NCBI RefSeq assembly: GCF_002777425.1
Contig: NZ_MDVC01000001.1
Coordinates: 1-64,000 of the forward strand
Origin: Snodgrassella alvi
GTDB taxonomy: Bacteria; Pseudomonadota; Gammaproteobacteria; Burkholderiales; Neisseriaceae
Length of the DNA stretch: 64,000 bases
Reading direction: 5' to 3'
Shown: positions 37,063 through 46,177 of the stretch, one piece after another
Layout: each line of letters starts with the position of its first letter
Numbering within the stretch: position 1 is the stretch's first letter
Position numbers and translations under genes: made by a program
The notes under the pieces: model-generated
What the model was told of the DNA's origin: nothing
What the model saw: the letters and a program-made list of their open reading frames with translations, nothing else
Database searches by the model: none

Positions 37063-37455
37063 TTATGCAGATTTGTTTTTCTGGATAAATTCAATTTTAT
37101 AGCCATCGGGGTCTTCCACAAACGCTATTACTGTCGTGCCATGCTGCATGGGTCCGGCTTCACGTGTTACCCGACAGCCCTTAGCGCGCACAGCATCGCA
37201 GGCAGCATAAGCATCGTCTACTTCAATAGCGATATGTCCGTATCCACTACCCAGCTCATAGGCATGGGTATCCCAGTTATAGGTTAATTCCAGTACGGTG
37301 CTATTGGATTCTTCACCATAGCCGACAAAGGCCAGAGTAAAACGGCCGCCGGGAAAATCTTCGCGTCGCAGCAGTTTCATGCCTAACACATCCTGATAAA
37401 ACGCCAGTGATTTATCCAGATCACCTACACGAAGCATAGTATGCAACATTCTCAT
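37063..37455 (-). CDS. gloA: Lactoylglutathione lyase (glyoxalase I)
   Basis: Detoxifies methylglyoxal through the glutathione hemithioacetal. 130 residues with the four metal ligands recognisable: His5 (MLHTMLRV), Glu in TVLELTYNW, His in GYGHIAIEV and Glu in GYKIEFIQ. Length and lack of the extra loop suggest the nickel-type bacterial enzyme. Eleven bases after queA, so probably co-transcribed. Confidence 0.97.
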   Translation of the reverse strand: MRMLHTMLRVGDLDKSLAFYQDVLGMKLLRREDFPGGRFTLAFVGYGEESNSTVLELTYNWDTHAYELGSGYGHIAIEVDDAYAACDAVRAKGCRVTREAGPMQHGTTVIAFVEDPDGYKIEFIQKNKSA

Positions 37456-37466
37456 GATTTGTTCCT

Positions 37467-38507
37467 TTATTCTGTTTTTGTTTGCGCCAGATTACCCAGC
37501 AGCATGGCATCGCCATAACTGAAAAAACGGTATTGTGCTGCTATGGCGTGCTGGTAAATGGCACGGATTTCATCATAACCGCTAAAAGCACTCACCAGCA
37601 TCAGTAACGTTGATTTGGGCAGGTGAAAGTTGGTAATCATGCGGTCGATAACCTTAAACTGATAACCGGGGGTAATAAATATATTGGTATCTCCCTGCCC
37701 GGCCTGCAATTTTCCACTGCGCGCGGCAGATTCCAGTGCGCGTACTGCGGTGGTACCCACTGCCCAGACTTTATTACCACGGGCATGCGCAGCTTCTATT
37801 TCTGCCACTACCGTTTCACTCACGTCATACCATTCACTGTGCATATGATGCTCGGCGATATTCTCTACCCGCACCGGCTGAAAAGTACCAGCACCGACAT
37901 GTAAGGTTACTTCGGCCAGATGCACGCCTTTGTCACGCAATTGTTGCAAAAGGGTATCAGTAAAATGCAAACCGGCAGTCGGTGCAGCCACTGCACCTTC
38001 ATGTTTGGCATATACTGTCTGGTAACGTTCATCGTCGTCATTATCGGCCGAACGGGTAATGTATGGCGGTAAAGGCAGATGCCCGTGAGCGGCCAGCAAC
38101 TCCCATACTGTCTGGCTGCCAGCAAAGTGCAGCACAAACAGCTCACCCTGACGTGCCTGCATATGTGCATGCAGGCCACCTTCAAAAATCAGTTCCGTAC
38201 CCGGTTTGGGTGATTTGGATGAACGCACATGTGCCAGCGCGGTATGCGCGTCCAGCACGCGCTCAATCAACGCCTCAATCTGCCCACCACTGGCCTTGTG
38301 GCCAAACAGGCGGGCTTTCATTACACGGGTATTGTTAAATACCAATACGTCACCGGCTGCAATATGGTCAGCCAGCCGGGTAAATTCGCTGTCTGCCGGC
38401 TGTTGTCCGGGCAGAGCAACCAGTAAACGGCTGCTACCACGCTCGGCTGGCGGATGCTGCGCAATCAGTTCTGGCGGCAAATCAAAGTCAAAATCATTAA
38501 TATGCAT
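37467..38507 (-). CDS. queA: S-adenosylmethionine:tRNA ribosyltransferase-isomerase
   Basis: Makes epoxyqueuosine in tRNA from 7-aminomethyl-7-deazaguanine-modified tRNA. 346 residues (E. coli 356). Family motifs: [15 protein letters not shown] at the N terminus, [36 protein letters not shown] and [17 protein letters not shown]. The usual partner tgt is not in this window. First gene of a queA-gloA unit. Confidence 0.97.
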   Translation of the reverse strand: MHINDFDFDLPPELIAQHPPAERGSSRLLVALPGQQPADSEFTRLADHIAAGDVLVFNNTRVMKARLFGHKASGGQIEALIERVLDAHTALAHVRSSKSPKPGTELIFEGGLHAHMQARQGELFVLHFAGSQTVWELLAAHGHLPLPPYITRSADNDDDERYQTVYAKHEGAVAAPTAGLHFTDTLLQQLRDKGVHLAEVTLHVGAGTFQPVRVENIAEHHMHSEWYDVSETVVAEIEAAHARGNKVWAVGTTAVRALESAARSGKLQAGQGDTNIFITPGYQFKVIDRMITNFHLPKSTLLMLVSAFSGYDEIRAIYQHAIAAQYRFFSYGDAMLLGNLAQTKTE

Positions 38508-38514
38508 GTACTAG

Positions 38515-38964
38515 TGCCTGAAAACGGCAAAAGACGTATTATATGCCTGCTGCGGTAAGCTGCGAAGCAGTAGCATGCGATAGCATACTGGCCAGAGGCC
38601 AATTAGCCGGTTTCCCGGAAATCAATGTTATCTTAAGTATTTTTATCATTAATTCTGTTTTCAATATTGAAATTTAATTTCAAATCATACCTTTATCCTA
38701 TCTTAATCAGCACCATAACAAACCACCAAACATTAATTATTTTTAAATAATCATCACAAAAAACGATAAGTGTTTAAAGTAACACTATGGTTTAATTCTG
38801 TTATTCATCCATTTAATACCGCTAGTAAGTATGCAACTATGGAAAGACGAAATTTAAACTAACCCAATAAGCTACCTGAACAGTAAACAAAAAACCAAAA
38901 TATTATATTTAATCATTGTTTTATGTATTAGCTCTCTACTTTAAAATTGCTTATATATTATTTC
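38515..38964. other. AT-rich intergenic, nothing assigned
   Basis: 450 bases upstream of queA with strongly AT-rich composition. No gene seen; it forms the left part of a roughly 1-kb gap containing the degenerate cassette at 38965-39370. Confidence 0.4.
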
Positions 38965-39250
38965 ATGAAGCTTGGTTATGATGAAATTACAAACATTATC
39001 TGGGGTGAAGGCAGAAAAAGCCTGGCAAGTTATCAAACTGTTACATGTTCATGCTCTAAAGGTTTGATGTACTTTAATAATGATAAAAGCATTAATTATT
39101 AATAATGGATATTTTTATTTTCACAATAATCCTGTTGGTAAAGTTATACCAAAAGACAAACCTGATTATATCTGAGACGGAAAAATTCTAACTGAGGATG
39201 AGTTAGTAGTTAAGAATATTGAAGAAGGTCTTGTTTATTACTATGACTAA
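38965..39250 (+). pseudogene. Degenerate small accessory gene
   Basis: One frame starts MKLGYDEITNIIWGEG and ends at 39102. Overlapping it, another frame starts at 39080 and reads INNGYFYFHNNPVGKVIPKD, stop (TGA at 39173), then ILTEDELVVKNIEEGLVYYY and a final TAA at 39248. One frameshift and one nonsense codon would restore a protein of about 90 residues. Its composition (Lys, Asn, Tyr, Ile rich) is like that of toxin or immunity cassettes, but I do not recognise it. Confidence 0.45.
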
Positions 39251-39256
39251 ATCATA

Positions 39257-39370
39257 ATGAATGAATTACCATTTGATAAAAGAAGATCCGATTATTGTGC
39301 CTTTAACAGCTTGCCTGACATTTATATTTCTACTCTCTCAATTCCTGTCATCATTCAGACAAAAATTTAA
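39257..39370 (+). other. Short frame after the degenerate cassette
   Basis: 38 codons beginning MNELPFDKRRSDYCAFNSLP. It starts seven bases after the pseudogene stop and has no strong ribosome site. It could be the remnant of a second gene of the cassette. Confidence 0.25.
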
Positions 39371-39513
39371 GTAGTGTGCACGCAAAATAAGGCTGCCAGG
39401 CTATAAGCCGCACAGCAGGATATCATTTATACAGTGAAATAAATACGAAAACACTGGACATCTGCGCGCATTTTCGGCAAAAATGACGCAATTTTGCTAA
39501 AACCAATAAATCT

Positions 39514-39972
39514 ATGAGTGCCTCTATTCTGGTTTTAAACGGCCCCAATCTTAATCTTTTGGGTGTGCGTGAACCGCATATATATGGTCATGCCACACTG
39601 GCAGACATCAACCAGAAACTGCGGATACAGGCACAGGCAGCCGGTATGACACTGGAAACACTGCAAAGTAATGCTGAACATGTTCTGATCGAACGCATTC
39701 AGGCCGCTTTAACTGATGATACCCAGTTTATTATCATTAATCCGGGCGCGTTTACACATACCAGTGTGGCCATCCGTGATGCTTTTGCTGCTGCCGGCAA
39801 ACCATTTATTGAGGTACACATTTCCAATGTACATGCCCGCGAAGCTTTCCGGCGCCATTCCTATCTGTCCGATATTGCCATGGGCGTAATCTGTGGTCTG
39901 GGCGTATATGGTTACGAAGCGGCATTACATCGGGCAATTGAATACATTCAAGAGACCAGCCGCCAACACTAA
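39514..39972 (+). CDS. aroQ: 3-dehydroquinate dehydratase, type II
   Basis: Shikimate-pathway dodecameric enzyme. 152 residues. Motifs: [18 protein letters not shown] with the catalytic Tyr, [16 protein letters not shown] with the catalytic His, and [14 protein letters not shown]. Immediately upstream of accB and accC, an order conserved in many proteobacteria including Neisseria. Confidence 0.97.
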   Translation: MSASILVLNGPNLNLLGVREPHIYGHATLADINQKLRIQAQAAGMTLETLQSNAEHVLIERIQAALTDDTQFIIINPGAFTHTSVAIRDAFAAAGKPFIEVHISNVHAREAFRRHSYLSDIAMGVICGLGVYGYEAALHRAIEYIQETSRQH

Positions 39973-40013
39973 TACCTATTGCGGCCAAGTCGAAACACAC
40001 AAGGGTTCATAAT

Positions 40014-40481
40014 ATGGATTTACGTAAACTGAAAAAACTCATTGATTTGGTAGAAGAATCCGGCATTGCCGAGATCGAGGTTACCGAAGGTGAGGAAAAG
40101 GTACGCATTACCCGTACTACTGCGGCAACCCAGCCAGTATATGCAGCACCGATGCAACAACAGCCTGCTATGATGGCAGCTCCTGCGGCGGCAGCCACAG
40201 AAACAACAGCAACTGCGTCTGCACCGGAAGCTGCCGCCCCCGATCTGAGCAAGGCGGTAAAATCACCGATGGTGGGCACTTTTTACCGGGCAGCCAGCCC
40301 CAATTCCGCACCGTTTGTTGAAGTGGGCCAGACGGTTAATGCTGGTGATACCCTGTGTATCATTGAAGCCATGAAACTGATGAATGAAATCGAAGCTGAT
40401 CACAGTGGCGTGGTGAAAGAAATTCTTATAGCTAATGGACAGCCTGTTGAATTCGGTGAACCGCTGTTTATTATTGAGTAA
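40014..40481 (+). CDS. accB: Biotin carboxyl carrier protein of acetyl-CoA carboxylase
   Basis: 155 residues. N-terminal helical domain (1-35), an Ala/Pro-rich flexible linker (about 38-78), then the biotinyl domain with biotinylated Lys121 in EAMKLMNE. Carries CO2 between AccC and AccAD for fatty acid synthesis. Forty-six bases ahead of accC. Confidence 0.98.
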   Translation: MDLRKLKKLIDLVEESGIAEIEVTEGEEKVRITRTTAATQPVYAAPMQQQPAMMAAPAAAATETTATASAPEAAAPDLSKAVKSPMVGTFYRAASPNSAPFVEVGQTVNAGDTLCIIEAMKLMNEIEADHSGVVKEILIANGQPVEFGEPLFIIE

Positions 40482-40527
40482 TTCTCAATATCAGTAATAT
40501 TTCCCGTTTCTTACAAGGTATTGCCTT

Positions 40528-41886
40528 ATGTTAAAAAAAGTTCTTATTGCCAATCGTGGCGAAATTGCGCTGCGCATTCTGCGCGCCTGCCACGAGCTAG
40601 GTATTGCAACTGTAGCTGTGCATTCGGAAGCCGACAGTGATGCCTTACATGTGAAGCTGGCAGATGAATCTGTGTGCATTGGCCCGGCCAGCTCTGCCCA
40701 GAGTTATCTGAATATTCCTGCCCTGATTTCTGCAGCTGAAGTTACCGATGCGGATGCTATTCATCCCGGCTATGGTTTTCTGGCTGAAAATGATGGTTTT
40801 GCCGAACAGGTGGAACAGTCCGGTTTTGTATTTATCGGCCCACGTCCAGAAACCATCCGCCATATGGGAGACAAGGTTTCTGCCAAAAAGGCCATGCAGG
40901 CTGCCGGTGTGCCGTGTGTGCCCGGTTCAGACGGTGCTTTGCCGGAAGACCCACATGAAATTGAAAAAATCGGTGCGCAAGTTGGCTATCCGGTGATTAT
41001 TAAAGCTTCCGGTGGTGGTGGCGGTCGCGGTATGCGTGTGGTGGAAAAAGCTGAAGACCTGCTGGCTGCGGTAGAAATGACCCGCACCGAAGCTGGCGCA
41101 GCTTTTGGCAATCCAGCCGTGTATATGGAACGCTATCTGCAAAAACCGCGCCATATTGAAATCCAGATATTGTGTGATGAGCATGGCAATGCCATCTATC
41201 TGGGTGAACGTGACTGCTCTATGCAGCGGCGCCATCAGAAAGTAATTGAGGAAGCACCAGCGCCGTTTATCACACCAGAAGAACGGGAACGTATCGGTAC
41301 TGCCTGTGTGGCTGCCTGTAAGCGCATCGGCTACCGTGGTGCAGGTACTTTTGAATTCCTGTATGAAGACGGCGAATTTTTCTTCATTGAAATGAATACC
41401 CGTGTCCAGGTAGAGCATGCCATTACTGAGCTGATTACCGGTGTGGATATTGTGCAGGAACAAATCCGTGTTGCCTCCGGCCTGCCGTTATCCTATACCC
41501 AAGCTGATATCCGCTTGCAGGGACATGCTTTTGAGTGCCGGATTAATGCCGAAGATCCGTACACCTTTGTCCCCAGCCCCGGCCTGATTACCAGTTGCCA
41601 CCAGCCCGGTGGCAATGGCGTGCGCATCGACAGCCATATTTATCAGGGCTATACCGTGCCGCCTTACTACGACAGTATGATTGGTAAAGTCTGTACTCTC
41701 GGCCGTAACCGCGAAGAAGCCATCGCCAAAATGCGTGTAGCCCTGCGGGAACTGGCCATTACAGGCATAAAAACCAATACCAACCTGCATCGCGACATTT
41801 TTGCTGATCCGGGCTTTATTCAGGGTGGTGAAAGTATTCACTATCTTGAGCAATGGTTACAAAAACACAAAGAAGCACAAAAATAA
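40528..41886 (+). CDS. accC: Biotin carboxylase subunit of acetyl-CoA carboxylase
   Basis: 452 residues (E. coli 449). ATP-grasp enzyme: N-terminal [18 protein letters not shown], glycine-rich lid [14 protein letters not shown] near 155, the [14 protein letters not shown] segment and [14 protein letters not shown] near 290. Carboxylates the biotin on AccB with ATP and bicarbonate. Operon accBC, followed by the inverted-repeat DUS pair and prmA. Confidence 0.98.
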   Translation: MLKKVLIANRGEIALRILRACHELGIATVAVHSEADSDALHVKLADESVCIGPASSAQSYLNIPALISAAEVTDADAIHPGYGFLAENDGFAEQVEQSGFVFIGPRPETIRHMGDKVSAKKAMQAAGVPCVPGSDGALPEDPHEIEKIGAQVGYPVIIKASGGGGGRGMRVVEKAEDLLAAVEMTRTEAGAAFGNPAVYMERYLQKPRHIEIQILCDEHGNAIYLGERDCSMQRRHQKVIEEAPAPFITPEERERIGTACVAACKRIGYRGAGTFEFLYEDGEFFFIEMNTRVQVEHAITELITGVDIVQEQIRVASGLPLSYTQADIRLQGHAFECRINAEDPYTFVPSPGLITSCHQPGGNGVRIDSHIYQGYTVPPYYDSMIGKVCTLGRNREEAIAKMRVALRELAITGIKTNTNLHRDIFADPGFIQGGESIHYLEQWLQKHKEAQK

Positions 41887-41918
41887 TTTACAATACGCGT
41901 ACATTGCGCTTTTGTTTA

Positions 41919-41941
41919 CAGGCAGCCGCAGTGGCTGCCTG
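41919..41941. terminator. Inverted pair of simDUS-like words, possible terminator/attenuator
   Basis: CAGGCAGCC - GCAGT - GGCTGCCTG, the right arm continuing as GGCTGCCTGAAG followed by TTTT. Neisseriaceae often place inverted DNA-uptake sequences as transcription terminators. GGCTGCCTGAA matches a described DUS dialect (from memory). Confidence 0.65.
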
Positions 41942-41977
41942 AAGTTTTATAAAACATCCACATACGGTAAAAAAGCC

Positions 41978-42874
41978 ATGCACTACCAACAAGTTGTCAT
42001 CACAGTTACACAAGACCAGGTTGATAAGCTCTCCGATGCACTGATTGAAAACGGCGCATTGAGTACTGCTATTGAAGACGCCAATGCCGGTAATGATAAT
42101 GAGCAGCCAATTTTTGGTGAACCAGATATGCCCACTGAGCAGGTATGGCTGCAAAGCAATATTGTGGCACTATTTGATGAAAATGCCGATATTGAAGCCA
42201 TCGTGTCTGCTGCTGCACGGGATTGCGCCATTGACATGCCGCATTACTATTTGGAAACCATTCCTGAGCAGGACTGGGTACGACTGACGCAATCACAGTT
42301 CGACCCGATTCAGATTTCTTCCCGCTTATGGATAACGCCCTCGTGGCATAATCAGCCAACTGAGCCGGGTGTGATTAATCTGCAACTGGATCCCGGACTC
42401 GCATTTGGTACGGGTAGCCACCCCACTACCCACTTGTGTCTGCAATGGCTGGATAAACATGTGCGTGGCGGTGAAACTCTGCTTGACTACGGCTGTGGTT
42501 CAGGCATTCTGGCAATCGCAGCACTAAAACTGGGAGTTGGCCGTGCATGTGGTGTAGACATCGATCCACAAGCTATACGCGCCAGTCAGGACAATGCGCT
42601 ACAGAATCAGGTAAATGCCGATTTTTTCCTGCCAGACGACCTGCCTGCCGAACAGCAGTTCGATATTGTTATCGCCAATATTCTGGCCAATCCGCTGCGT
42701 CTGCTAGCGCAAATGCTGGCTGAACGTACGCGCACTGGTGGCGAAATTGTTCTATCAGGTATTCTGGCTGAACAGACGGAAGAGCTAAGTGAAATTTATC
42801 GCCAGTGGTTTGATTTGAATCCACCCATAACACTGGATGGCTGGGTATGCATTAGTGGTCGTAAAAGAGCATAA
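41978..42874 (+). CDS. prmA: Ribosomal protein L11 methyltransferase
   Basis: 298 residues from 41978 (MHYQQVVITVTQDQVDKLSD); the upstream extension of the frame crosses the inverted repeat and overlaps accC, so it is rejected. The N-terminal substrate-recognition domain is followed by the SAM-binding motif LLDYGCGSGILAIAALKLG near 164 and the family motif IANILANPLRLLA. Trimethylates L11. Downstream of accC as in Neisseria. Confidence 0.96.
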   Translation: MHYQQVVITVTQDQVDKLSDALIENGALSTAIEDANAGNDNEQPIFGEPDMPTEQVWLQSNIVALFDENADIEAIVSAAARDCAIDMPHYYLETIPEQDWVRLTQSQFDPIQISSRLWITPSWHNQPTEPGVINLQLDPGLAFGTGSHPTTHLCLQWLDKHVRGGETLLDYGCGSGILAIAALKLGVGRACGVDIDPQAIRASQDNALQNQVNADFFLPDDLPAEQQFDIVIANILANPLRLLAQMLAERTRTGGEIVLSGILAEQTEELSEIYRQWFDLNPPITLDGWVCISGRKRA

Positions 42875-42998
42875 TCACCCGGCACTGCCATTTGTCTAAT
42901 AGCACTGATACGACACGCGAATGCAATTTAACGGCTATCCGCTTTTGACAGTACTGAATTTCCTCCTTTTTTAACTATTTTGGTTTACTGAAATAATC

Positions 42999-43799
42999 AT
43001 GTCTAAAACAATTACTGTTATTTGTCCCAAATGCCATGCAGAAAACACCGTAATGACACCGCCACGCGATGGAGGACGTGTTGTGTGTCGTGAGTGTCAG
43101 TACAAATTTACTGTTGTATCCAAAATCCGGAACAGTAAAAATGTTACCCCGCAGCCTGCGCCCAGCAAAAACGACAATTCTGCTTCCGGCCAGCAGGTAT
43201 TGAGTGCCGAAGAAGTCATGGATATGCTGAGCAGCGCACTGAATCAGCCCCCCCCAAAAAAACGCGCGCAAACACAAATCTATACCAGTGCACCTACGCC
43301 CAAAAATACCGCAGTCATCGATAAGCGGCCGAACCTGAATACACTGTTAAATCAGGTGGCCAATAAAGTTGAAATCCGCCAGCCGGCAGTAGCCGAACCG
43401 GAACCAGAACATTTATCTACGCCGCAGCCGCAATTGGCCAGCAGTGAATTGCTGCGTAATCCTGCTCTTGCACAGGCTCCGGCAAAAGAAATACCGGCCA
43501 CTACCAATACACCGGTACCTGTGCCGGAGGAAAACACCACCAATATATCCATGAACAGTAATGTGAATAACCTGAATAATCTTGTTTTTACCTTACTGCC
43601 TAATGACAACCCAAATCAGGCAGATGTACCATTGCTGCTCAATGATGCGATCGAAAAAACCGATGCCATCCATGCCAAAACAGAATTCCTGCACCACCAG
43701 CAGGACAAATTATCCAAAGAATTTAACTGGACACTGGCCACAATTGTTGCATTAACGGTACTGATGATGCAGTTATTTTATTTAATGGCAGTAAAATGA
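42999..43799 (+). CDS. Zinc-ribbon membrane-anchored protein (MJ0042-type)
   Basis: 266 residues. N-terminal zinc ribbon CPKCHAENTVMTPPRDGG and VVCRECQYKF, a long low-complexity Pro/Ala/Gln/Asn middle (about 50-200), then one C-terminal transmembrane helix (LATIVALTVLMMQLFYLMA). The domain pair resembles DUF3426-type proteins found after prmA in betaproteobacteria; function not known. Its stop overlaps the argA start (ATGA at 43796). Confidence 0.8.
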   Translation: MSKTITVICPKCHAENTVMTPPRDGGRVVCRECQYKFTVVSKIRNSKNVTPQPAPSKNDNSASGQQVLSAEEVMDMLSSALNQPPPKKRAQTQIYTSAPTPKNTAVIDKRPNLNTLLNQVANKVEIRQPAVAEPEPEHLSTPQPQLASSELLRNPALAQAPAKEIPATTNTPVPVPEENTTNISMNSNVNNLNNLVFTLLPNDNPNQADVPLLLNDAIEKTDAIHAKTEFLHHQQDKLSKEFNWTLATIVALTVLMMQLFYLMAVK

Positions 43800-45133
43800 A
43801 CACCCGTGCAGGTAATCAAGAATTTTTTCACAATAACCGCTTTATTCACGATTTTCGGCAGGCTTCTCCTTATATTCATCATTTTAATGGTAAGACTCTG
43901 GTACTGGCCATCAGCAGCCATGTTCTGGTAAGTGACAAACTGGCTGCACTGGCTGCCGATATACTGTTACTCACCAGTCTTGGCATGCGGCTGGTCATCA
44001 TTCACGGTTGCAGCCAATATATTCAGGCCATAGCCGGTCGCAGCACTGCCATCAGTATTGATGAAAATCCTATTACCGATGAGGCTGCTCTTGAGCTGGT
44101 CAAACAGGCTAGTGGCATAGCTCGCTTCAATCTGGAAGCAGCACTGTCCATGATACCGACACAGATAATGGAACACAGTACACCCAATATACGCATTGCT
44201 GGTGGCAATTTTCTGCGTGCCAAACCACTAGGCGTAATTAATGGTATTGATATGTGCTACAGCGGCTGTGTACGCAAAGTGGATGCGACCGCCATTGAAG
44301 AGCGTCTGGCACACAATCAACTGGTATTAATCAGCCCAATTGGTCACTCACTTAGTGGTCAGTGTTATCGTTTACAGGTAAATGAAGTTGCTCAGGCTGT
44401 ATCCGAAGCCATTAGTGCGGAAAAACTGATTTTTCTCGGTACCCAGCAAGGTTTGCTGGATGAACAGCAGCAAACCATCAGTAAACTGAACTGTATTGAA
44501 ATCCGTCAGCTTCTGGCCAGAAACATCACCGATAAACGCCAGACTGAGCTATTACAGACTGCGGCACACGTACTCGAACATGGCGTACAACGCGTGCATG
44601 TTCTTTCCGGCCTGCAGGACGGCAGCCTGCTACAGGAATTATTTACCCGCGAAGGCAGTGGCACCGCCATGGCCAAAGCGCCGTTCATGCGTATCCGCCC
44701 GGCTGAAAACAAAGACATCGGCGAAATTCTGCAACTGATTGCCCCATTGGAAGCTACCGGTGTTCTACTGCCGCGCGACAGTGAGTACATGGAAAACCAT
44801 ATCCATGAATTTTCCGTGCTGGAACAGGATTGCTACGTTTATGGCTGCGTAGCTCTGCATGTTTATCCCGAGGAAAATGCTGGTGAGCTGGCCTGCCTGA
44901 TTGTTTCCCCGGATGCGCGTGCGCGCGGCTACGGCGAGCTGCTGCTGGCACATGTCATCAAACAGGCACAAGAGTTACAGCTACAGGCACTGTTTGCCCT
45001 GAGCACCCATACCGGCGACTGGTTTGTCGAACGTGGCTTCAGCAGTGCCACACTGGCACAATTACCGGCAGAGCGGCAGCAACAGTACACCAGCAATAAA
45101 CGCCGTTCGAAAATATTTCGCCGCCAACTTTGA
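43796..45133 (+). CDS. argA: Amino-acid N-acetyltransferase (N-acetylglutamate synthase)
   Basis: First enzyme of arginine synthesis. 445 residues (E. coli 443). Amino-acid kinase-like domain (about 1-290) with FNGKTLVLAISSHVL and VIIHGCSQYI for feedback control, followed by a GNAT domain (about 300-445) with LIVSPDARARGYGELLLAHV. Translationally coupled by ATGA to the zinc-ribbon gene. Confidence 0.95.
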   Translation: MNTRAGNQEFFHNNRFIHDFRQASPYIHHFNGKTLVLAISSHVLVSDKLAALAADILLLTSLGMRLVIIHGCSQYIQAIAGRSTAISIDENPITDEAALELVKQASGIARFNLEAALSMIPTQIMEHSTPNIRIAGGNFLRAKPLGVINGIDMCYSGCVRKVDATAIEERLAHNQLVLISPIGHSLSGQCYRLQVNEVAQAVSEAISAEKLIFLGTQQGLLDEQQQTISKLNCIEIRQLLARNITDKRQTELLQTAAHVLEHGVQRVHVLSGLQDGSLLQELFTREGSGTAMAKAPFMRIRPAENKDIGEILQLIAPLEATGVLLPRDSEYMENHIHEFSVLEQDCYVYGCVALHVYPEENAGELACLIVSPDARARGYGELLLAHVIKQAQELQLQALFALSTHTGDWFVERGFSSATLAQLPAERQQQYTSNKRRSKIFRRQL

Positions 45134-45195
45134 ACGCGGCCAGCAAAAATCTTTTACAATCTACCCTTTTCTCTGATTGCCACTAAGGAAGACAC

Positions 45196-45468
45196 ATGAG
45201 TCATACAGTGCATTGCGTCAAACTGGGCAAAGAAGCACCCGGCTTGAAATTTCCGCCATTTCCCAATGAACTGGGTAAACGCATTTACGATAATGTATCA
45301 CAAGAAGCATGGGACGGCTGGTTACGATATCAGACCATGATTATTAATGAAAACCGCCTCAGTTTGGCCGACCCACGTGCCCGTCAGTACATTACCCAAC
45401 AAATGGAAAATTACTTCTTCGGCGATGGTGCCGACCACATTAACGGCTATACTCCGCCACAGGAATAA
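45196..45468 (+). CDS. yggX: Fe(2+)-trafficking / oxidative damage protection protein YggX
   Basis: 90 residues, the whole length of the family. Opens [21 protein letters not shown] with the conserved Cys and continues [20 protein letters not shown]. Cytosolic protein guarding Fe-S clusters and labile iron. In many gammaproteobacteria it follows mutY; here it follows argA. Six bases before the next gene. Confidence 0.97.
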   Translation: MSHTVHCVKLGKEAPGLKFPPFPNELGKRIYDNVSQEAWDGWLRYQTMIINENRLSLADPRARQYITQQMENYFFGDGADHINGYTPPQE

Positions 45469-45474
45469 AATCTA

Positions 45475-46092
45475 ATGGCTGTTCGACTGTATGCAGATGA
45501 ACAGCTTTTTTTATTTGTCCAATACCTTGTTACAGCTTTTATGGTTATACAGCTCATTAAAAGTGATTTATTTCGTTACAGCGGCCGTACTGACTGGCGC
45601 ACACTCATACGCCATTACTTTTGTAACCGGGGCTTTCGCTTTACCTGCTGGCTAAGACTGGCTGCTGCACCGGGAGTCTGGCGCAAACTGGCCTACCCGA
45701 TGTATGTATGGCAGAAACGCCGCAGTGGAATCATCATCAGCCCGCGCACGCCTATTGGCTACGGGCTGTATATCGGCCATGGCGGGCCGCTGATTATTAA
45801 TAGCAGTGCCCGGCTGGGTAACAATGTCAACCTCTCACCCTATACAGTAATTGGTGCCAATAAGGGGCCAGCGGCCATCATTGGTGACAATGTCTATATC
45901 GGTCCTAATTGTAACCTGATTGAAAATGTCAGTATTGGTGACAATGCTACCATTGGCGCTGGCAGTGTGGTCACTAAAAATATCCCGGCAAATGCAACTG
46001 CTGCGGGTAATTACGCCAAGGTGTTAAATTTTCAGAATCCTGGTCAGTTTATTCACAATCGCTGGCCACCAATAAATCAACATGACTCTTGA
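45475..46092 (+). CDS. Serine O-acetyltransferase-like hexapeptide protein
   Basis: 205 residues. AGGA eight bases before 45475 supports this start, although IKSDLFRYSGRTDW from residue 26 is where many homologues begin. The C-terminal left-handed beta helix contains IGYGLYIGHGGPLIIN, NNVNLSPYTVIGANKG and the IGDNVYIGPNC and IGDNATIGAGSVVTK repeats. The arrangement is CysE/WcaB-like. It may be a serine acetyltransferase or a polysaccharide acetyltransferase; no sugar cluster lies beside it. Confidence 0.78.
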   Translation: MAVRLYADEQLFLFVQYLVTAFMVIQLIKSDLFRYSGRTDWRTLIRHYFCNRGFRFTCWLRLAAAPGVWRKLAYPMYVWQKRRSGIIISPRTPIGYGLYIGHGGPLIINSSARLGNNVNLSPYTVIGANKGPAAIIGDNVYIGPNCNLIENVSIGDNATIGAGSVVTKNIPANATAAGNYAKVLNFQNPGQFIHNRWPPINQHDS

Positions 46093-46177
46093 CCTATTTG
46101 TAAAACAGTGCCAATGTTAATAGATTAACATCAAGCTGACACATCCTTACCCATAATGATAGTAACAGGTATGCTCC

